Shown here: positions 20,990-31,032 of the stretch, piece by piece
Position numbering within the stretch: the first letter of the stretch is position 1
Layout: each line of letters starts with the position of its first letter
Assembly (NCBI RefSeq): GCF_002804125.1
Contig: NZ_CP024966.1
Span: forward strand, 248,001 to 312,000
Direction of reading: 5' to 3'
Length of the DNA stretch: 64,000 nt
Origin: Mesoplasma entomophilum
GTDB lineage: Bacteria > Bacillota_I > Bacilli_A > Mycoplasmatales > Mycoplasmataceae
Made by a program: the position numbers and the translations under genes
Notes under the pieces: generated by a model
Told to the model about the DNA's origin: nothing
Seen by the model: only the letters and a program-made list of their open reading frames with translations
Database searches by the model: none

Positions 20990-21753
20990 TGAAAGTACTT
21001 ATGGTAGGAGATATCTTTGCTAAGCCAGGCAGAGAAGTCTTTAAAAAAAATATTAAAAGCCTAATTAAAGATAATCAAATTGATATTGTTGTTGTTAATG
21101 GAGAAAATACAACACATGGTAAATCGATTTCAAAAGAACATTACCATTTTTACAAGGAAAATTACGTTGATGTAATAACAAGTGGTAATCATATATTTAA
21201 AAATGCAGAAGTTCTAGAGTATATAAACCAGACTCCTGATTTGTTAAAACCATTAAACATGTATAAAACACCAGGTAACGGATATGTGATTATTGAAAAA
21301 AATAATAAAAAAATATGTGTATTGAATTTAATGGGTAATAACTTTATGGATCCTTCAAACAGTGTTTATGAAACTATGGATGATTTTTTATCATTAAAAT
21401 TATCATATGATATATTATTAGTTGACTTTCATGCTGAAACAACAGCTGAAAAAATAGCTTTTGCATTAAACTATGACGGAGTTATAACTGCTTTTGTAGG
21501 AACTCACACTCATGTGCAAACTGCAGATGAAAGAATATTACCAAAGGGTACAGCATTTATAACTGATTTAGGCATGAGCGGAGTAATTGATTCTGTTATT
21601 GGTATTGAAGCAGCTGATGCTATTTATAAACAAAAAACAGGATTGATAAGACGCTTTCAACCAGCAAAAGGTGAAGCAAAATTGAATGGAGTAATTATTC
21701 AAATTGATGAAAAGTCAAATAAAGCTATAAGCATTAATAGAATAAGTATTTAA
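20989..21753 (+). CDS. ymdB: YmdB-family metallophosphoesterase
   Basis: This 254-residue protein belongs to the YmdB family (TIGR00282), known in Bacillus as a cyclic-nucleotide phosphodiesterase with two metal ions. Visible ligands are in VGDIFAKPGR, VNGENTTHG, TSGNHIF, DFHAETTAEK and GTHTHVQTADE. Length is typical. Its ATG overlaps the ylxM stop by one base, so it belongs to the ftsY unit, which ends with a terminator here. Confidence 0.93.
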   Translation: MKVLMVGDIFAKPGREVFKKNIKSLIKDNQIDIVVVNGENTTHGKSISKEHYHFYKENYVDVITSGNHIFKNAEVLEYINQTPDLLKPLNMYKTPGNGYVIIEKNNKKICVLNLMGNNFMDPSNSVYETMDDFLSLKLSYDILLVDFHAETTAEKIAFALNYDGVITAFVGTHTHVQTADERILPKGTAFITDLGMSGVIDSVIGIEAADAIYKQKTGLIRRFQPAKGEAKLNGVIIQIDEKSNKAISINRISI

Positions 21754-21775
21754 AAGCAAATTATTTGCTTTTTTA
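21752..21775 (+). terminator. Terminator after ymdB
   Basis: AAGCAAA / TTTGCTT with a TTA loop and T run, overlapping the ymdB stop codon. Confidence 0.85.
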
Positions 21776-21776
21776 T

Positions 21777-21805
21777 TTCAGATTTTTAATCGGATTTAGT
21801 ATAAT
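21777..21805 (+). promoter_or_regulatory. metK promoter
   Basis: TTCAGA (21777-21782) and TATAAT (21800-21805) are separated by 17 bases. The leader is about 30 bases, too short for a SAM riboswitch. Confidence 0.6.
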
Positions 21806-21839
21806 TTATATTGATATCGCAGAAGGGAAAAATGGAAAA

Positions 21840-22973
21840 ATGAGAAAATTATTTACTAGCGAAAGTGTTTCAGAAGGACATCCAGACAAAATATGTGATC
21901 AGATATCTGATGCGATATTGGATGAAATATTGAAACAAGACCCAAACGCTAAGGTAGCCTGCGAAACATTTGCTACCACAAACTATTTATTAATTGGCGG
22001 ACAGATTACAACAATTGCAACTGTTGATTATGAAAAAATTGCACGTGATGTATTAAGAAAAATTGGATATAACAATGATGCTTATGGAATCAATGCCGAC
22101 ACTTGTCAAATTGATATCAAAGTTGAACAACAATCAGCCGATATTGCCTTAGGAATCGATTTAGATACTGAAGTAATTGGAGCTGGTGACCAAGGAATTA
22201 TGTTTGGATATGCTACAAATGAATCTAAAACTTTCTTACCATTAGCTATTACTATTTCACATGAGTTAGTTTATTTAGCTTCTAAGCTAAGAAAAGAAGG
22301 AAAATTTAAATGAGCAAGACCTGACATGAAGTCTCAAGTAACAATTGATTACACTGATGAGTCAAATCCTAAAATTGATACAATCTTGATGTCAATTCAA
22401 CACGATGATGAGATGATTGAAGAAGAATTTAAAAATTTTATAAAATCAGAAATCATGGATGTTGTTGCTAAAGAGTTTAAATTAAATACTGATTTTAAAG
22501 TACTGATTAACCCAACAGGTAGATTTGTTATTGGTGGACCTCAAGGGGATACTGGATTAACAGGAAGAAAAATTATTGTTGATACATATGGAGGCTACTC
22601 ACGTCATGGAGGAGGAGCTTTTTCAGGAAAAGATGCAACAAAAGTTGATAGAAGTGCTGCTTATATGGCGAGATATGCTGCTAAAAACTTAGTTGCTGCT
22701 GGTTTGGCTGATAAAATTGAAATTCAAGTTTCATATGCTATTGGTAAACCAGAACCAGTTTCAATTTTTATCGAAACATTTGGAACAGAAAAAGTAAGCA
22801 AAGAAATTATTGCAAAAGTACTAAATGATAATTTCAATTTTTCAGTTAATGAAATTATTAAAAAATTAGATTTAAGAAAACCGACATTTTTGAAAACTGC
22901 AACTTATGGACACTTTGGAAAACATGAATTAACATGAGAACAATTAGATAAAGTTAAAGCAATTAAAAAATAA
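21840..22973 (+). CDS. metK: S-adenosylmethionine synthetase
   Basis: MetK makes S-adenosylmethionine from methionine and ATP. The 377-residue protein begins [17 protein letters not shown] and contains [28 protein letters not shown] and [20 protein letters not shown], the expected ATP, methionine and metal sites. I place the start at 21840 because upstream in-frame starts would run into the promoter. Two TGA codons encode Trp. Single-gene unit. Confidence 0.97.
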
Positions 22974-22977
22974 AAAC

Positions 22978-23004
22978 AAATCACTTTTTAAAAGTGATTT
23001 TTTT
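22978..23004 (+). terminator. Terminator after metK
   Basis: AAATCACTTT / AAAGTGATTT with a short loop and seven T. Confidence 0.85.
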
Positions 23005-23038
23005 GTTATAAAATATTAATTAATAAAAGGAGAAAAAA

Positions 23039-23521
23039 ATGAATAAATTAATAAGCAATAATTTTTTTAGAATATTAGTCTTGTATTTTACAGTTTCATT
23101 TTTTCTACCAAAATTAGGATTTTTAGTGCCTTTAATTGTAGTGTTTTCACTTTTTTATTCAGTTTTTAAAATTTTTAAAGAAATTAGAGTTAAGCCTAAA
23201 TTTATAGGAATATTCTTTATTCTTTTCTTTCTTTGGACATTGTTTATTCTGGTTTTTACAATTGCAATTTTATTAGTTATATTTAAAAATAATAGTACAT
23301 TATTAAACTTTAAATTATCAGTTACAATATTTTGTTCACTAATAATGGTATTTAATTTTAATCCATTTATGAAAATAACAATCTTAAGTGATAAAAATAA
23401 CTTTAGATTATATGTTTTTTTTACAAAAATTATTAAAAATATTAATTACTCATGTTTCTGAGGAAAATTGATTGTCCTTAAAAAATTAATTTGGTATAGA
23501 CAAGATATTTCTTCTATTTAG
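23039..23521 (+). CDS. Unknown small membrane protein preceding an ABC transporter
   Basis: This 160-residue protein is almost entirely hydrophobic, with about four membrane segments (near 10-24, 27-43, 56-82 and 94-114) and a polar C-terminus ending KKLIWYRQDISSI. It shows no recognisable family. An AGGAG lies before the ATG. Two TGG codons occur in addition to one TGA(Trp), slightly unusual in this genome. Its TAG is the first part of a 17-bp hairpin leading into the ATPase gene, so it probably forms one functional group with the next two genes. Confidence 0.75.
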
Positions 23522-23561
23522 AATCCTTCTATTTTAACAAAAAATAAAATAGGAGGATTCT
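23520..23561 (+). promoter_or_regulatory. 17-bp hairpin enclosing the RBS of the ABC ATPase gene
   Basis: AGAATCCTTCTATTTTA (23520-23536) pairs with TAAAATAGGAGGATTCT (23545-23561) over 17 positions with one T-G wobble and an 8-base loop. The 3' arm holds the AGGAGG Shine-Dalgarno of the ATPase gene, whose ATG is two bases further on. No T run follows, so it is not an ordinary terminator. If it forms, ribosomes could not reach the start; release could depend on translation of the upstream gene, whose stop lies in the 5' arm, or on a factor. Confidence 0.8.
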
Positions 23562-23562
23562 C

Positions 23563-24270
23563 ATGAAAGAATTAATCAAAATAAACAATATAAAAAAAAC
23601 AAATATTTTACAGGAAATAAATTTAAGTGTTTTTGAAAATGAATGTATTTCAATTATGGGCAATAGCGGAGTGGGTAAATCAACACTTTTAAACATCTTG
23701 TCAGGTATTGAAAAACCATCAGAAGGAAGCATTATAATTGATGGAACTAATATATCAGAATTGAAGGAACCTAAATTAACAAAATTTAGATCAAAAGAAA
23801 TATCATACATTTATCAAGATTATAAATTAATTGAATATTTAACTGTTGAACAAAATATAAAATTTGTAGAGAAAAATAATAAAAACATAATTAACGAACA
23901 AAAATATTTTAATTTACTAAAAGAACTTGGATTAATTGAAAAAGAAAAGATTATTGTATCTAAGTTATCAGGTGGACAAAAACAACGTGTAGCAATTGCA
24001 CGAGCATTACTTGGAAATTCAAAGATAATATTGGCAGATGAACCAACAGGAGCTCTTGATTTAATCAACACTAAAAAGGTATTAGAAGAATTAGTAGTTA
24101 ATAGTAAAAAATTGGGAAAAACTTTAATTATAGTTACCCATTCACCACAAGTTGGACTTGAAACAGAAAAGATTATTTTAATGAATAATGGAAAAATAAC
24201 AGAAGAAATTAAAACTAAAGAAATAACAATGGCTAAATTAGAAAAAAAACTACTTATTGAAAATGCATAA
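23563..24270 (+). CDS. ABC transporter ATPase, MacB/LolD/BceA type
   Basis: The 235-residue ATPase has Walker A GNSGVGKST, a Q-loop in YIYQDYKL, signature LSGGQKQR, Walker B IILADEPTGALD and H-loop VTHSPQ. The Q-loop and the LADEPTGALD form are typical of the LolD/MacB/BceA branch, which works with FtsX-type permeases in lipoprotein handling or peptide-antibiotic resistance. The permease gene overlaps it by eight bases. Its AGGAGG is inside the preceding hairpin, so expression may be controlled at translation. Substrate unknown. Confidence 0.92.
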   Translation: MKELIKINNIKKTNILQEINLSVFENECISIMGNSGVGKSTLLNILSGIEKPSEGSIIIDGTNISELKEPKLTKFRSKEISYIYQDYKLIEYLTVEQNIKFVEKNNKNIINEQKYFNLLKELGLIEKEKIIVSKLSGGQKQRVAIARALLGNSKIILADEPTGALDLINTKKVLEELVVNSKKLGKTLIIVTHSPQVGLETEKIILMNNGKITEEIKTKEITMAKLEKKLLIENA

Positions 24271-25540
24271 TAGTAAAATATTTAAGCAATTAAAGTTTTA
24301 TAAAAGTTATAACATACCAATATTCATAACATTATTTTTATCTTCAGTGTTTACTAATTCATCTTTATTTTTATTTATTTCTTCGCTTAAACAGTTTGAT
24401 AAGAATTCTAACATGTCTTTAATTTTTATTATCCTTTTTGGACTATTACTATTAATTTCAATATCAATGACTACATTAATAATAAGTATAAATTTTAATG
24501 TCAGAGAAAAAGATCTAATAAATAGAAGATTAATAGGATTGTCTTTTAAAAATTTATTTAAAAATTTATTGCATGAACAGCTAATCATAATGGTTCCGAG
24601 TTTTATTTTAGGATTTTGTTTTTCAATAGTCTTAAATAAACTGCTTATTGCAAATTTAATTCAAAAGTCTATACTTCAACAAGACTTTTTAATAAACTAT
24701 TCATTTTTAAATATAATTTTAGTACTTTTAATAAGTTTTGTAACTTTGTTTGCAATTATTTATGCATCAACAAAAAAATACCAATGAATTGAAGAAAGCA
24801 ACAAAGATAATAAAAAGAAAACCATTAAAAGTCAAATTATTAAAATTGTATTAGGATTTATGTTTATCATTTCGTATTTTCTACTAATTGTATTTAATAA
24901 TACAGAGGTTTTATATTTATTTGGAGGAATATTCTTTATTATAGGCCTACATCTATTGTTAGAAATTATGATAAAAATAATTACCAAAATACTTTTTCGT
25001 GTTTCTACAAGTTCATTTGTATTCTCTAGTTCAATAAAAAATATGCAATATAATGCATCTCTAATAACTAAAATTATTTTAATGCTTGTTAACTCAATGA
25101 TTTTTTTAAATTTTTCAATTAACGTAATAGGCAAAATGGGTGTTCAAAGTTATGAAATAAATCCTAACACTCAATATATAAATGGTTTGATATTTTTAGG
25201 AGCATATTTAAACATTGTATTTGTGAGTTTTACATTTGTTATTATAGTCAACGGTTTTTTAATGTATTTAAGAAGTTTAGAAAAAGAAAATTTTATATTA
25301 AGACAACTAGGCTTTACTAGAAAAAAAGTTTTTGTCAGAAATGTTTTACAATTTATTATAATTTGATTTCTTTATGTAATATTAGCATTTACAGCAACAG
25401 TTTTAATATCATTAATTTGAAATGATAAAGCAGCTTTATCCAATTTTATATACTGAATTATTGAAATTTTTGCGGTTCTAATACTTATGTTGCTACTATG
25501 CTTAAGTAATTGATTTTTTAAAATTATTAAAAATAAATAA
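24263..25540 (+). CDS. ABC transporter permease, FtsX-like
   Basis: The 425-residue membrane protein follows its ATPase with an eight-base overlap. It has about eight membrane segments arranged as a group of four, a cytoplasmic linker near 175-195, and a second group. An NRRLIGLSFKN segment in the first half and ILRQLGFTRKKVF in the second resemble the coupling loops of FtsX-type permeases. No large extracellular domain is present, so it resembles the BceB/FtsX core without the MacB periplasmic domain. I choose the ATG at 24263 over a TTG two codons earlier. Substrate unknown. Confidence 0.82.
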
Positions 25541-25544
25541 TTTT

Positions 25545-25567
25545 GACGTCTTAATTGACGTTTTTTT
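25545..25567 (+). terminator. Weak terminator after the ABC pair
   Basis: ACGTC / GACGT with a 6-base loop is followed by seven T; the stem is short. Confidence 0.6.
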
Positions 25568-25602
25568 ATTATAAAATAATAACTAATAAAAGGAGAGTTT
25601 AT

Positions 25603-27501
25603 ATGACAAAAATTAGACCACAAGATAATTTCTATGATTCAGTAAATAAAGAATGAATAGATAATAATGAGTTACCAGATGGATATGCATCATGAGGTAG
25701 TTTTGAAATGCTACAAAAGAAATCAACAGACGATATCAAAGCAATAATCAATGAACTTGTTAGCGCAAAGAGCTTAGATAGAGAAAGTCAAATGATTGCT
25801 AACTTGAGATCAAACTATTTGAATAATCAAGCAAGAAATCAGCAAGGAATTAGTCCAATTATTCCAATTTTAAATAAAATAAAAGAATTAGCTGATAAAA
25901 CTCAATTAACAGCTTTATTTATTGAATTATTTAAAGGTTGAGGAATTTCTTTATTCCATTCAAAAGGAGTTGACTCAGATTTTAAAGATAGTAATCTAAG
26001 GGCATTAATGATTGATTCTATGGGATTAGGAATGTCTGATAGAGATTTTTATGAAGCAACTCACCCAAGACATGAAGAAATTAAAAAAGCTTATAAAAAT
26101 TACATTGAAAATTTAGTTAAACTTTCAAAAGTAGATTTGAAGACTTCAGATATTTTTACTTTGATTTATAACTTTGAAGAAAAAATCTCAAAATCAATGT
26201 TTAAGCAAGAAGAATTACGTGAACCAGAAAACATTTATAATGTTGTAACCATTCAAGATTTAAATACTATATGTCCAATTATTGACTGAACATCATACCT
26301 AAGCCAAACAGGATATGATAAAGCAGCAAAAATTATACTAACTGAGCCTAAATATTTTGAAAAGCTAAGCGAAATGATTGAAGAAATTAGTTTAGATGAT
26401 TTAAAGGATATCATGTTATATAAAATAACTAGTTCTTATTCAAGAATGCTAACAATTGATTTATATGAAAATGCATTTAAATATGGATCAGTATTTAGTG
26501 GTGTTAAGAAAATGAAACCTATCGAAGATAGAGTTGTTGAATTTATTGATAGCACACTTGGAGAATTAATTTCAAAAGAATATGTAAAACGTCATTTTTC
26601 AGAAGATGCAAAAAAAGATGTTTTAAAAATGGTTAATGATTTATTAAAAGTTTATGAAAATAGAATTAATGCATTAGATTGAATGTCAGAAGAAACAAAA
26701 ATTAAAGCTATTGAAAAATTAAAGTCTTTTACTATTAAAATTGGTTACCCAGATAAATGAGAGGATTTAAGTGATGTTGAAATTCTTAGTTATGAAGAAG
26801 GCGGAAGTTTATTTGAAAACATGCAAAGCTTAGCAAAACACTACATTAACAAAGAATTAAAAGAAATCAATTTACCAGTTGATAAAACAAAATGATATAT
26901 GGATGCTCAAACAGTTAATGCTTATTATAATCCAACGTCAAATGAAATTTGTTTCCCTGCAGGAATTTTGCAAAAACCATTTTATGATGTAAATCAATCA
27001 CATGCTGCTAATCTTGGTGGAATTGGTGCAGTTATTGGTCACGAAGTAAGTCATGGTTTTGATGATGAAGGAAGTAAATTTGATAAAGATGGAAATTTTG
27101 AAAATTGATGAACTCAAACAGATAACGAGCAATATAAGTTAAGAACTCAAAGAGTTGTTGATCAATATAATGAATATCAAATTAATGGTTCTAATGTTAA
27201 TGGTAAATTAACACTTGGTGAAAATATTGGTGACTTAAGTGGAGTTGCTGCTGCTTTAGATATATGCAAGGCACAAAGCCCGGAAAACTTAAAAGATTTC
27301 TTTACAAACTATGCTTTAGTATGAAGAAGAAAAGCAACAGATGAGCAAAAAAACACAAGATTACTAGTTGATCCTCATTCGCCTGAAGAATTCAGATGTA
27401 ATGGTGTATTGGTAAATATAAATGAATTCCACGAAGTTTATGAAACTAAACCTGGTGATGGTATGTATAAACCAAAAGAAGAAAGAACTAAAGTTTGATA
27501 A
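25603..27501 (+). CDS. pepO: M13-family zinc endopeptidase (PepO)
   Basis: This 632-residue protein matches the neprilysin-like M13 peptidases, which cut oligopeptides. The zinc site is [18 protein letters not shown] (HExxH), the third ligand lies in [12 protein letters not shown], and the substrate-binding [16 protein letters not shown] precedes them. It lacks a signal sequence, so it is cytoplasmic, like lactococcal PepO. The C-terminus ends KVW, near the conserved RxW end. The final Trp and about ten others are TGA. AGGAGAG precedes the ATG; the gene is flanked by terminators. Confidence 0.95.
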
Positions 27502-27511
27502 TAAACTAATT

Positions 27512-27537
27512 AAACCATCTTAAAGATGGTTTTTTTC
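27512..27537 (+). terminator. Terminator after pepO
   Basis: AACCATCT / AGATGGTT with a TAA loop and T run. Confidence 0.88.
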
Positions 27538-27579
27538 TTGTTTTAACTTATAATTTTATATAGAAGTAAGAGGTATATC

Positions 27580-28908
27580 ATGCAAAAAGAAGTGAATATT
27601 ATAGGAGCAGGATTGGCAGGTTGTGAAGCTGCTTATCTATTAGCCAATAATGGAATAAAAGTTAATTTATATGAAGTTAAATCTTTAATAAAAAATGATA
27701 TTCAAAAAACTAATGACCTAGGGGAATTAGTTTGCTCAAATACTTTAAGAAGCAAATCCAAAAAAAACGCAGCAGGAATTTTAAAAAATGAAATGAAATT
27801 ATTAAATTCATTAGTTATACAGGCAGCATTAGCAAATGAAATTCCTGGTGATGATGCTTTAAGTGTTGACCGATTTGGATTTAGTAAATATATTACTGAA
27901 AAAATTAAGAATCACGAAAATATAACTTTAATTGAACAAGAAGTTTTTGAAATTGATTATACAAAAGTAACTATTGTAGCTTCAGGGCCTTTAACAACAG
28001 AAAAATTAGGTAAGAATATCGAATTAATGACAGGAAATGAAAAATTATTCTTTTTAGATGCATCTGCTCCTATCATCACAAAAGATAGTATTGATTTTGA
28101 TAAGGTATATTGAGCAAGCAGACATAATGAAGGCAAAGATGGTCAATATATTTGTATACCGCTGAATGAAGAACAATTTAACACATTTGTAAATGAGTTA
28201 AAAAATGCTGATACAGTTAAATTAAAATCCTTTGAAAAAGAAATATATTTTAAAGGATGTCAACCAATTGAGCAAATAGCTAAAACTAGTAAAAAAGTTT
28301 TATTAAATGGTCCATTATCACCAAATAATTTAGTTGATCAAAACGGTGAAACTCCATTTGCAGTTATACAACTACGACAAGATGATGCAATTGATTCACT
28401 TTATAATTTTGTTGGTTTTCAAACAAACATTAAATGGCCAGAACAAAAAAGAATTTTACAAACATTACCTGGTCTTGAAAATTTAAATATTATTAGATAT
28501 GGAGTTATGCATAAAAACTATTACATCAACTCACCCAAATTGCTTAATAGAGCACTGCAAGTAAAAAGAAATAAGAATGTATTTTTTGCAGGGCAAATAA
28601 CTGGTGTCGAAGGATACATTGAATCTGCAAGTAGTGGAATCTTAACTGCAATCAATGTATTAGCTTATCTAAATAATAAGAAAATAGAGCAACCATCAAG
28701 AAAATCAATGTTAGGGGCTTTAAATTTTTATATAACAAATCCTAAGCACGAAAAATTAAAACCAATGAAATGTAACTTAGGGATTTTAGATCAACAAAAC
28801 AAAACTGCTAAATCAGAATTTTATTCATTCGATGAATCAGAAAAAGAAATAAAAGCATTTATTAAAATAATAAGCAGTTTTGCAAAAATAGGTGATACCA
28901 ATGAATAG
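27580..28908 (+). CDS. trmFO: Folate/FAD-dependent tRNA(uracil-54) methyltransferase TrmFO
   Basis: TrmFO uses methylenetetrahydrofolate and FAD to make ribothymidine at position 54 of tRNA; related mollicute enzymes can act on 23S rRNA. The 442-residue protein has the FAD-binding start [16 protein letters not shown], the [11 protein letters not shown] segment with its conserved Cys, [15 protein letters not shown], and the C-terminal [18 protein letters not shown]. The length is normal. It overlaps ung by eight bases. Confidence 0.95.
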
Positions 28909-29551
28909 AGAATGAAATAATTTTCTAGCGAATAATAATCTTTTAAAAAAAATTGAAGAATTAATAAATAAAGCATACAAAACTAAAGAAACTATTTATC
29001 CATCAAAAGAAGATTGCTTAAGGTTATTTAATTTAATATCTCCAAAAGAAGTTAAAGTTGTTATTATTGGTCAAGATCCATATCATAACCCTAAACAAGC
29101 AAATGGAATTGCTTTTAGTGCTAGTAATGAAATTAAAACGCCTAAAAGTTTAATTAATATTTTTAAAGAGTTAGACAGTGATTTAAATATTAAACATTAT
29201 GATAATAATGATTTAAGTGGTTGAGTTGAACAAGGTGTTTTATTAATAAATACTTGTTGAACAGTTATTGAAAATAATCCTGGAAGTCATGCTAAACTAG
29301 GTTGACAAGAAATAGTTAGCGTTATTTTAAGTAATTTAAATAAAAATAATCCAAATTTAGTTTATTGTTTATGAGGTAACTATGCGAAAAGAGTTTATGA
29401 AAACTTAGAGTTCAAAACGTCTAATGTAATTAGCTCAGCTCATCCATCACCATTTAGTTACCTAAAAGGTTTTAAAGAATCAAAGCCTTTTTCAAAAATA
29501 AATGCAATTTTGCTTAATAATGATTTAGAACCAATAGATTGGTCTAAATAA
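28901..29551 (+). CDS. ung: Uracil-DNA glycosylase
   Basis: Ung removes uracil from DNA. The 216-residue family 1 enzyme has the catalytic [17 protein letters not shown] (Asp of the water-activating loop), [16 protein letters not shown], and the Leu-loop region [11 protein letters not shown]. Length is standard. It is translated from an ATG inside the end of trmFO. The last Trp is a TGG codon, unlike the others. Confidence 0.96.
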
Positions 29552-29577
29552 GGTAAAATAATAATAAGGAGTTACAT

Positions 29578-30558
29578 ATGAAAAAAATAAATGAATTAAA
29601 TAACACAGTGTCTTCAACTGACTTAGTTGTTAGATTAGAAAAAGTTATTGTTTCAACAGCAACTAATGGCTCATCGTATTTAATTTTAAATTTATCAGAT
29701 AAAACTGGTAGAGTAGAAGCTAGAAAATGAACTGTAACTGATGAAGATAAACAATTATTGCAACCAAATGCTTTTGTTTTATTCAAGAATGCTGCTGTGA
29801 ACGAATTTAGGGGCGTATTGCAGCTTAAAGTAAGCGATTATAGTATTCTTAGCGAAGTTGATTTAAATCACTTTGGATTAGAGGGAAAAGACTTTTTTAT
29901 TGAAGCACCGATTAACATTGAAAAAAACTATGCGGAGTTAATGAGTATTCTTGAAAGTTTAACAAATCAAACTTATCGTGAATTAACAATTAGCTTAATT
30001 AAAAAATATGAAAAAGAATTTTTAACTTACCCAGCTGCAATGTCAATTCACCATAATGTTAAAGGCGGATTATTCTGACATAGCTTCACACTAGTTAAAA
30101 ATGCTCTAGCTTTAAAACCAAGTTATGCTTATGCTTCAATTGATTGAGAATTGTTGATTTGTGGAGCAATCCTACATGATATAGGTAAAGTAATTGAAAT
30201 TATTGATTCAACTGGAACTGATTATAGTTTACAAGGTAAAGTAATTGGACATATTAGTATTGGTAATACTGAACTTAACAAAGTTGCAGAAGAATTAAAT
30301 TTGTACAAAGATGAACAGGGAAATATAAATGAATCATTAACTTTATTGCAACATATGATTATTGCTAGTCATGGTAAAAAAGAATATGGTTCACCAACTG
30401 AACCAGTTATTATTGAAGCAATCATGTTGTCAATGTTTGATGATCTAGATGCTAAAGTATTTAAAATAAATGATGAATTAAATAAAGTTGAACATAAAAC
30501 ATGAACACCAAGAATTATTAGCGTTGATGGGAAAATGTTTTATAAACATAAAAAGTAA
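29578..30558 (+). CDS. yhaM: YhaM-type 3'-5' exoribonuclease (OB-fold plus HD domain)
   Basis: The 326-residue protein combines an N-terminal OB-fold (about 1-95, binding single-stranded nucleic acid) with an HD metal-dependent domain: HHNVKGGLFWHSFT, AILHDIGKV, and HMIIASHGKKEYGSP. This arrangement is that of YhaM, a 3'-5' exonuclease acting on RNA and single-stranded DNA ends in Firmicutes. AAGGAG lies before the ATG, 26 bases after ung. Two terminators follow. Confidence 0.93.
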
Positions 30559-30581
30559 TGTAACACTTAAGTTACATTTTT
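30557..30581 (+). terminator. Terminator after yhaM
   Basis: AATGTAAC / GTTACATT with a 6-base loop and T run, beginning in the yhaM stop codon. Confidence 0.83.
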
Positions 30582-30600
30582 ATATTCAAAAGTGTATGAA

Positions 30601-30626
30601 AAAAGATGACTTAATTGTCATCTTTT
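30601..30626. terminator. Second, bidirectional terminator between yhaM and hit
   Basis: AAAAGATGAC / GTCATCTTTT with a 6-base loop. On the minus strand it ends the lipoprotein-hit operon and overlaps the hit stop codon; on the plus strand it backs up the yhaM terminator. Confidence 0.85.
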
Positions 30627-31032
30627 ATTTTGTTATTTCATTAAACACATCTTCTAAGGTTGCATATTTAAGATTAACGTTCTTATCATGTAAGAAACCT
30701 TCATCTTCTTTAAACTTAGGTAATATATGTTCGTGATAATGGAATATAACCTGCTTAGCTATTGCTTCTTGATTAGAAATATAGTTAAAACCTTTAACAC
30801 CATTCAGTTTTGATTGTAGTATTTCAGCAACTATTTTTCTTGCTTTGCTTACTTCAACTAAATATAAATCTGGAGTTTTAGTTAAGTTTTCAGCATGTAC
30901 TTTTGGAATTACTAAAGCATGACCATCAGATACAGGATTAATGTCTAAGAACGCGTAAACATACTCATTCTCATAAATTTTATATGAAGGAATTTCTTGT
31001 TTTATAATTTTACAAAATAAACAATCATTCAT
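30625..31032 (-). CDS. hit: HIT-family nucleotide-binding protein (HinT-like)
   Basis: The 135-residue protein starts CLFCKIIKQEIPSYKIYE and carries the histidine triad as HYHEHILPKF near residue 98, so it should hydrolyse nucleoside phosphoramidates or similar compounds in the cytoplasm. Its ATG shares a base with the stop of the upstream lipoprotein gene (TAATG), so it is translationally tied to two large surface lipoproteins. Mycoplasma hominis has a comparable arrangement, the hitABL locus, where HinT interacts with the P60/P80 surface proteins. An equivalent role here is inferred. Confidence 0.94.
   Translation of the reverse strand: MNDCLFCKIIKQEIPSYKIYENEYVYAFLDINPVSDGHALVIPKVHAENLTKTPDLYLVEVSKARKIVAEILQSKLNGVKGFNYISNQEAIAKQVIFHYHEHILPKFKEDEGFLHDKNVNLKYATLEDVFNEITK

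Noticed and set aside
21765-21839. Longer N-terminus for metK
   Set aside because: It would be encoded by the preceding terminator and the promoter; the family begins at MRKLFTSES.
21776-21839. SAM riboswitch upstream of metK, or T-box upstream of glyS
   Set aside because: The leaders are only about 30 and 75 bases and lack the conserved helices and specifier elements.
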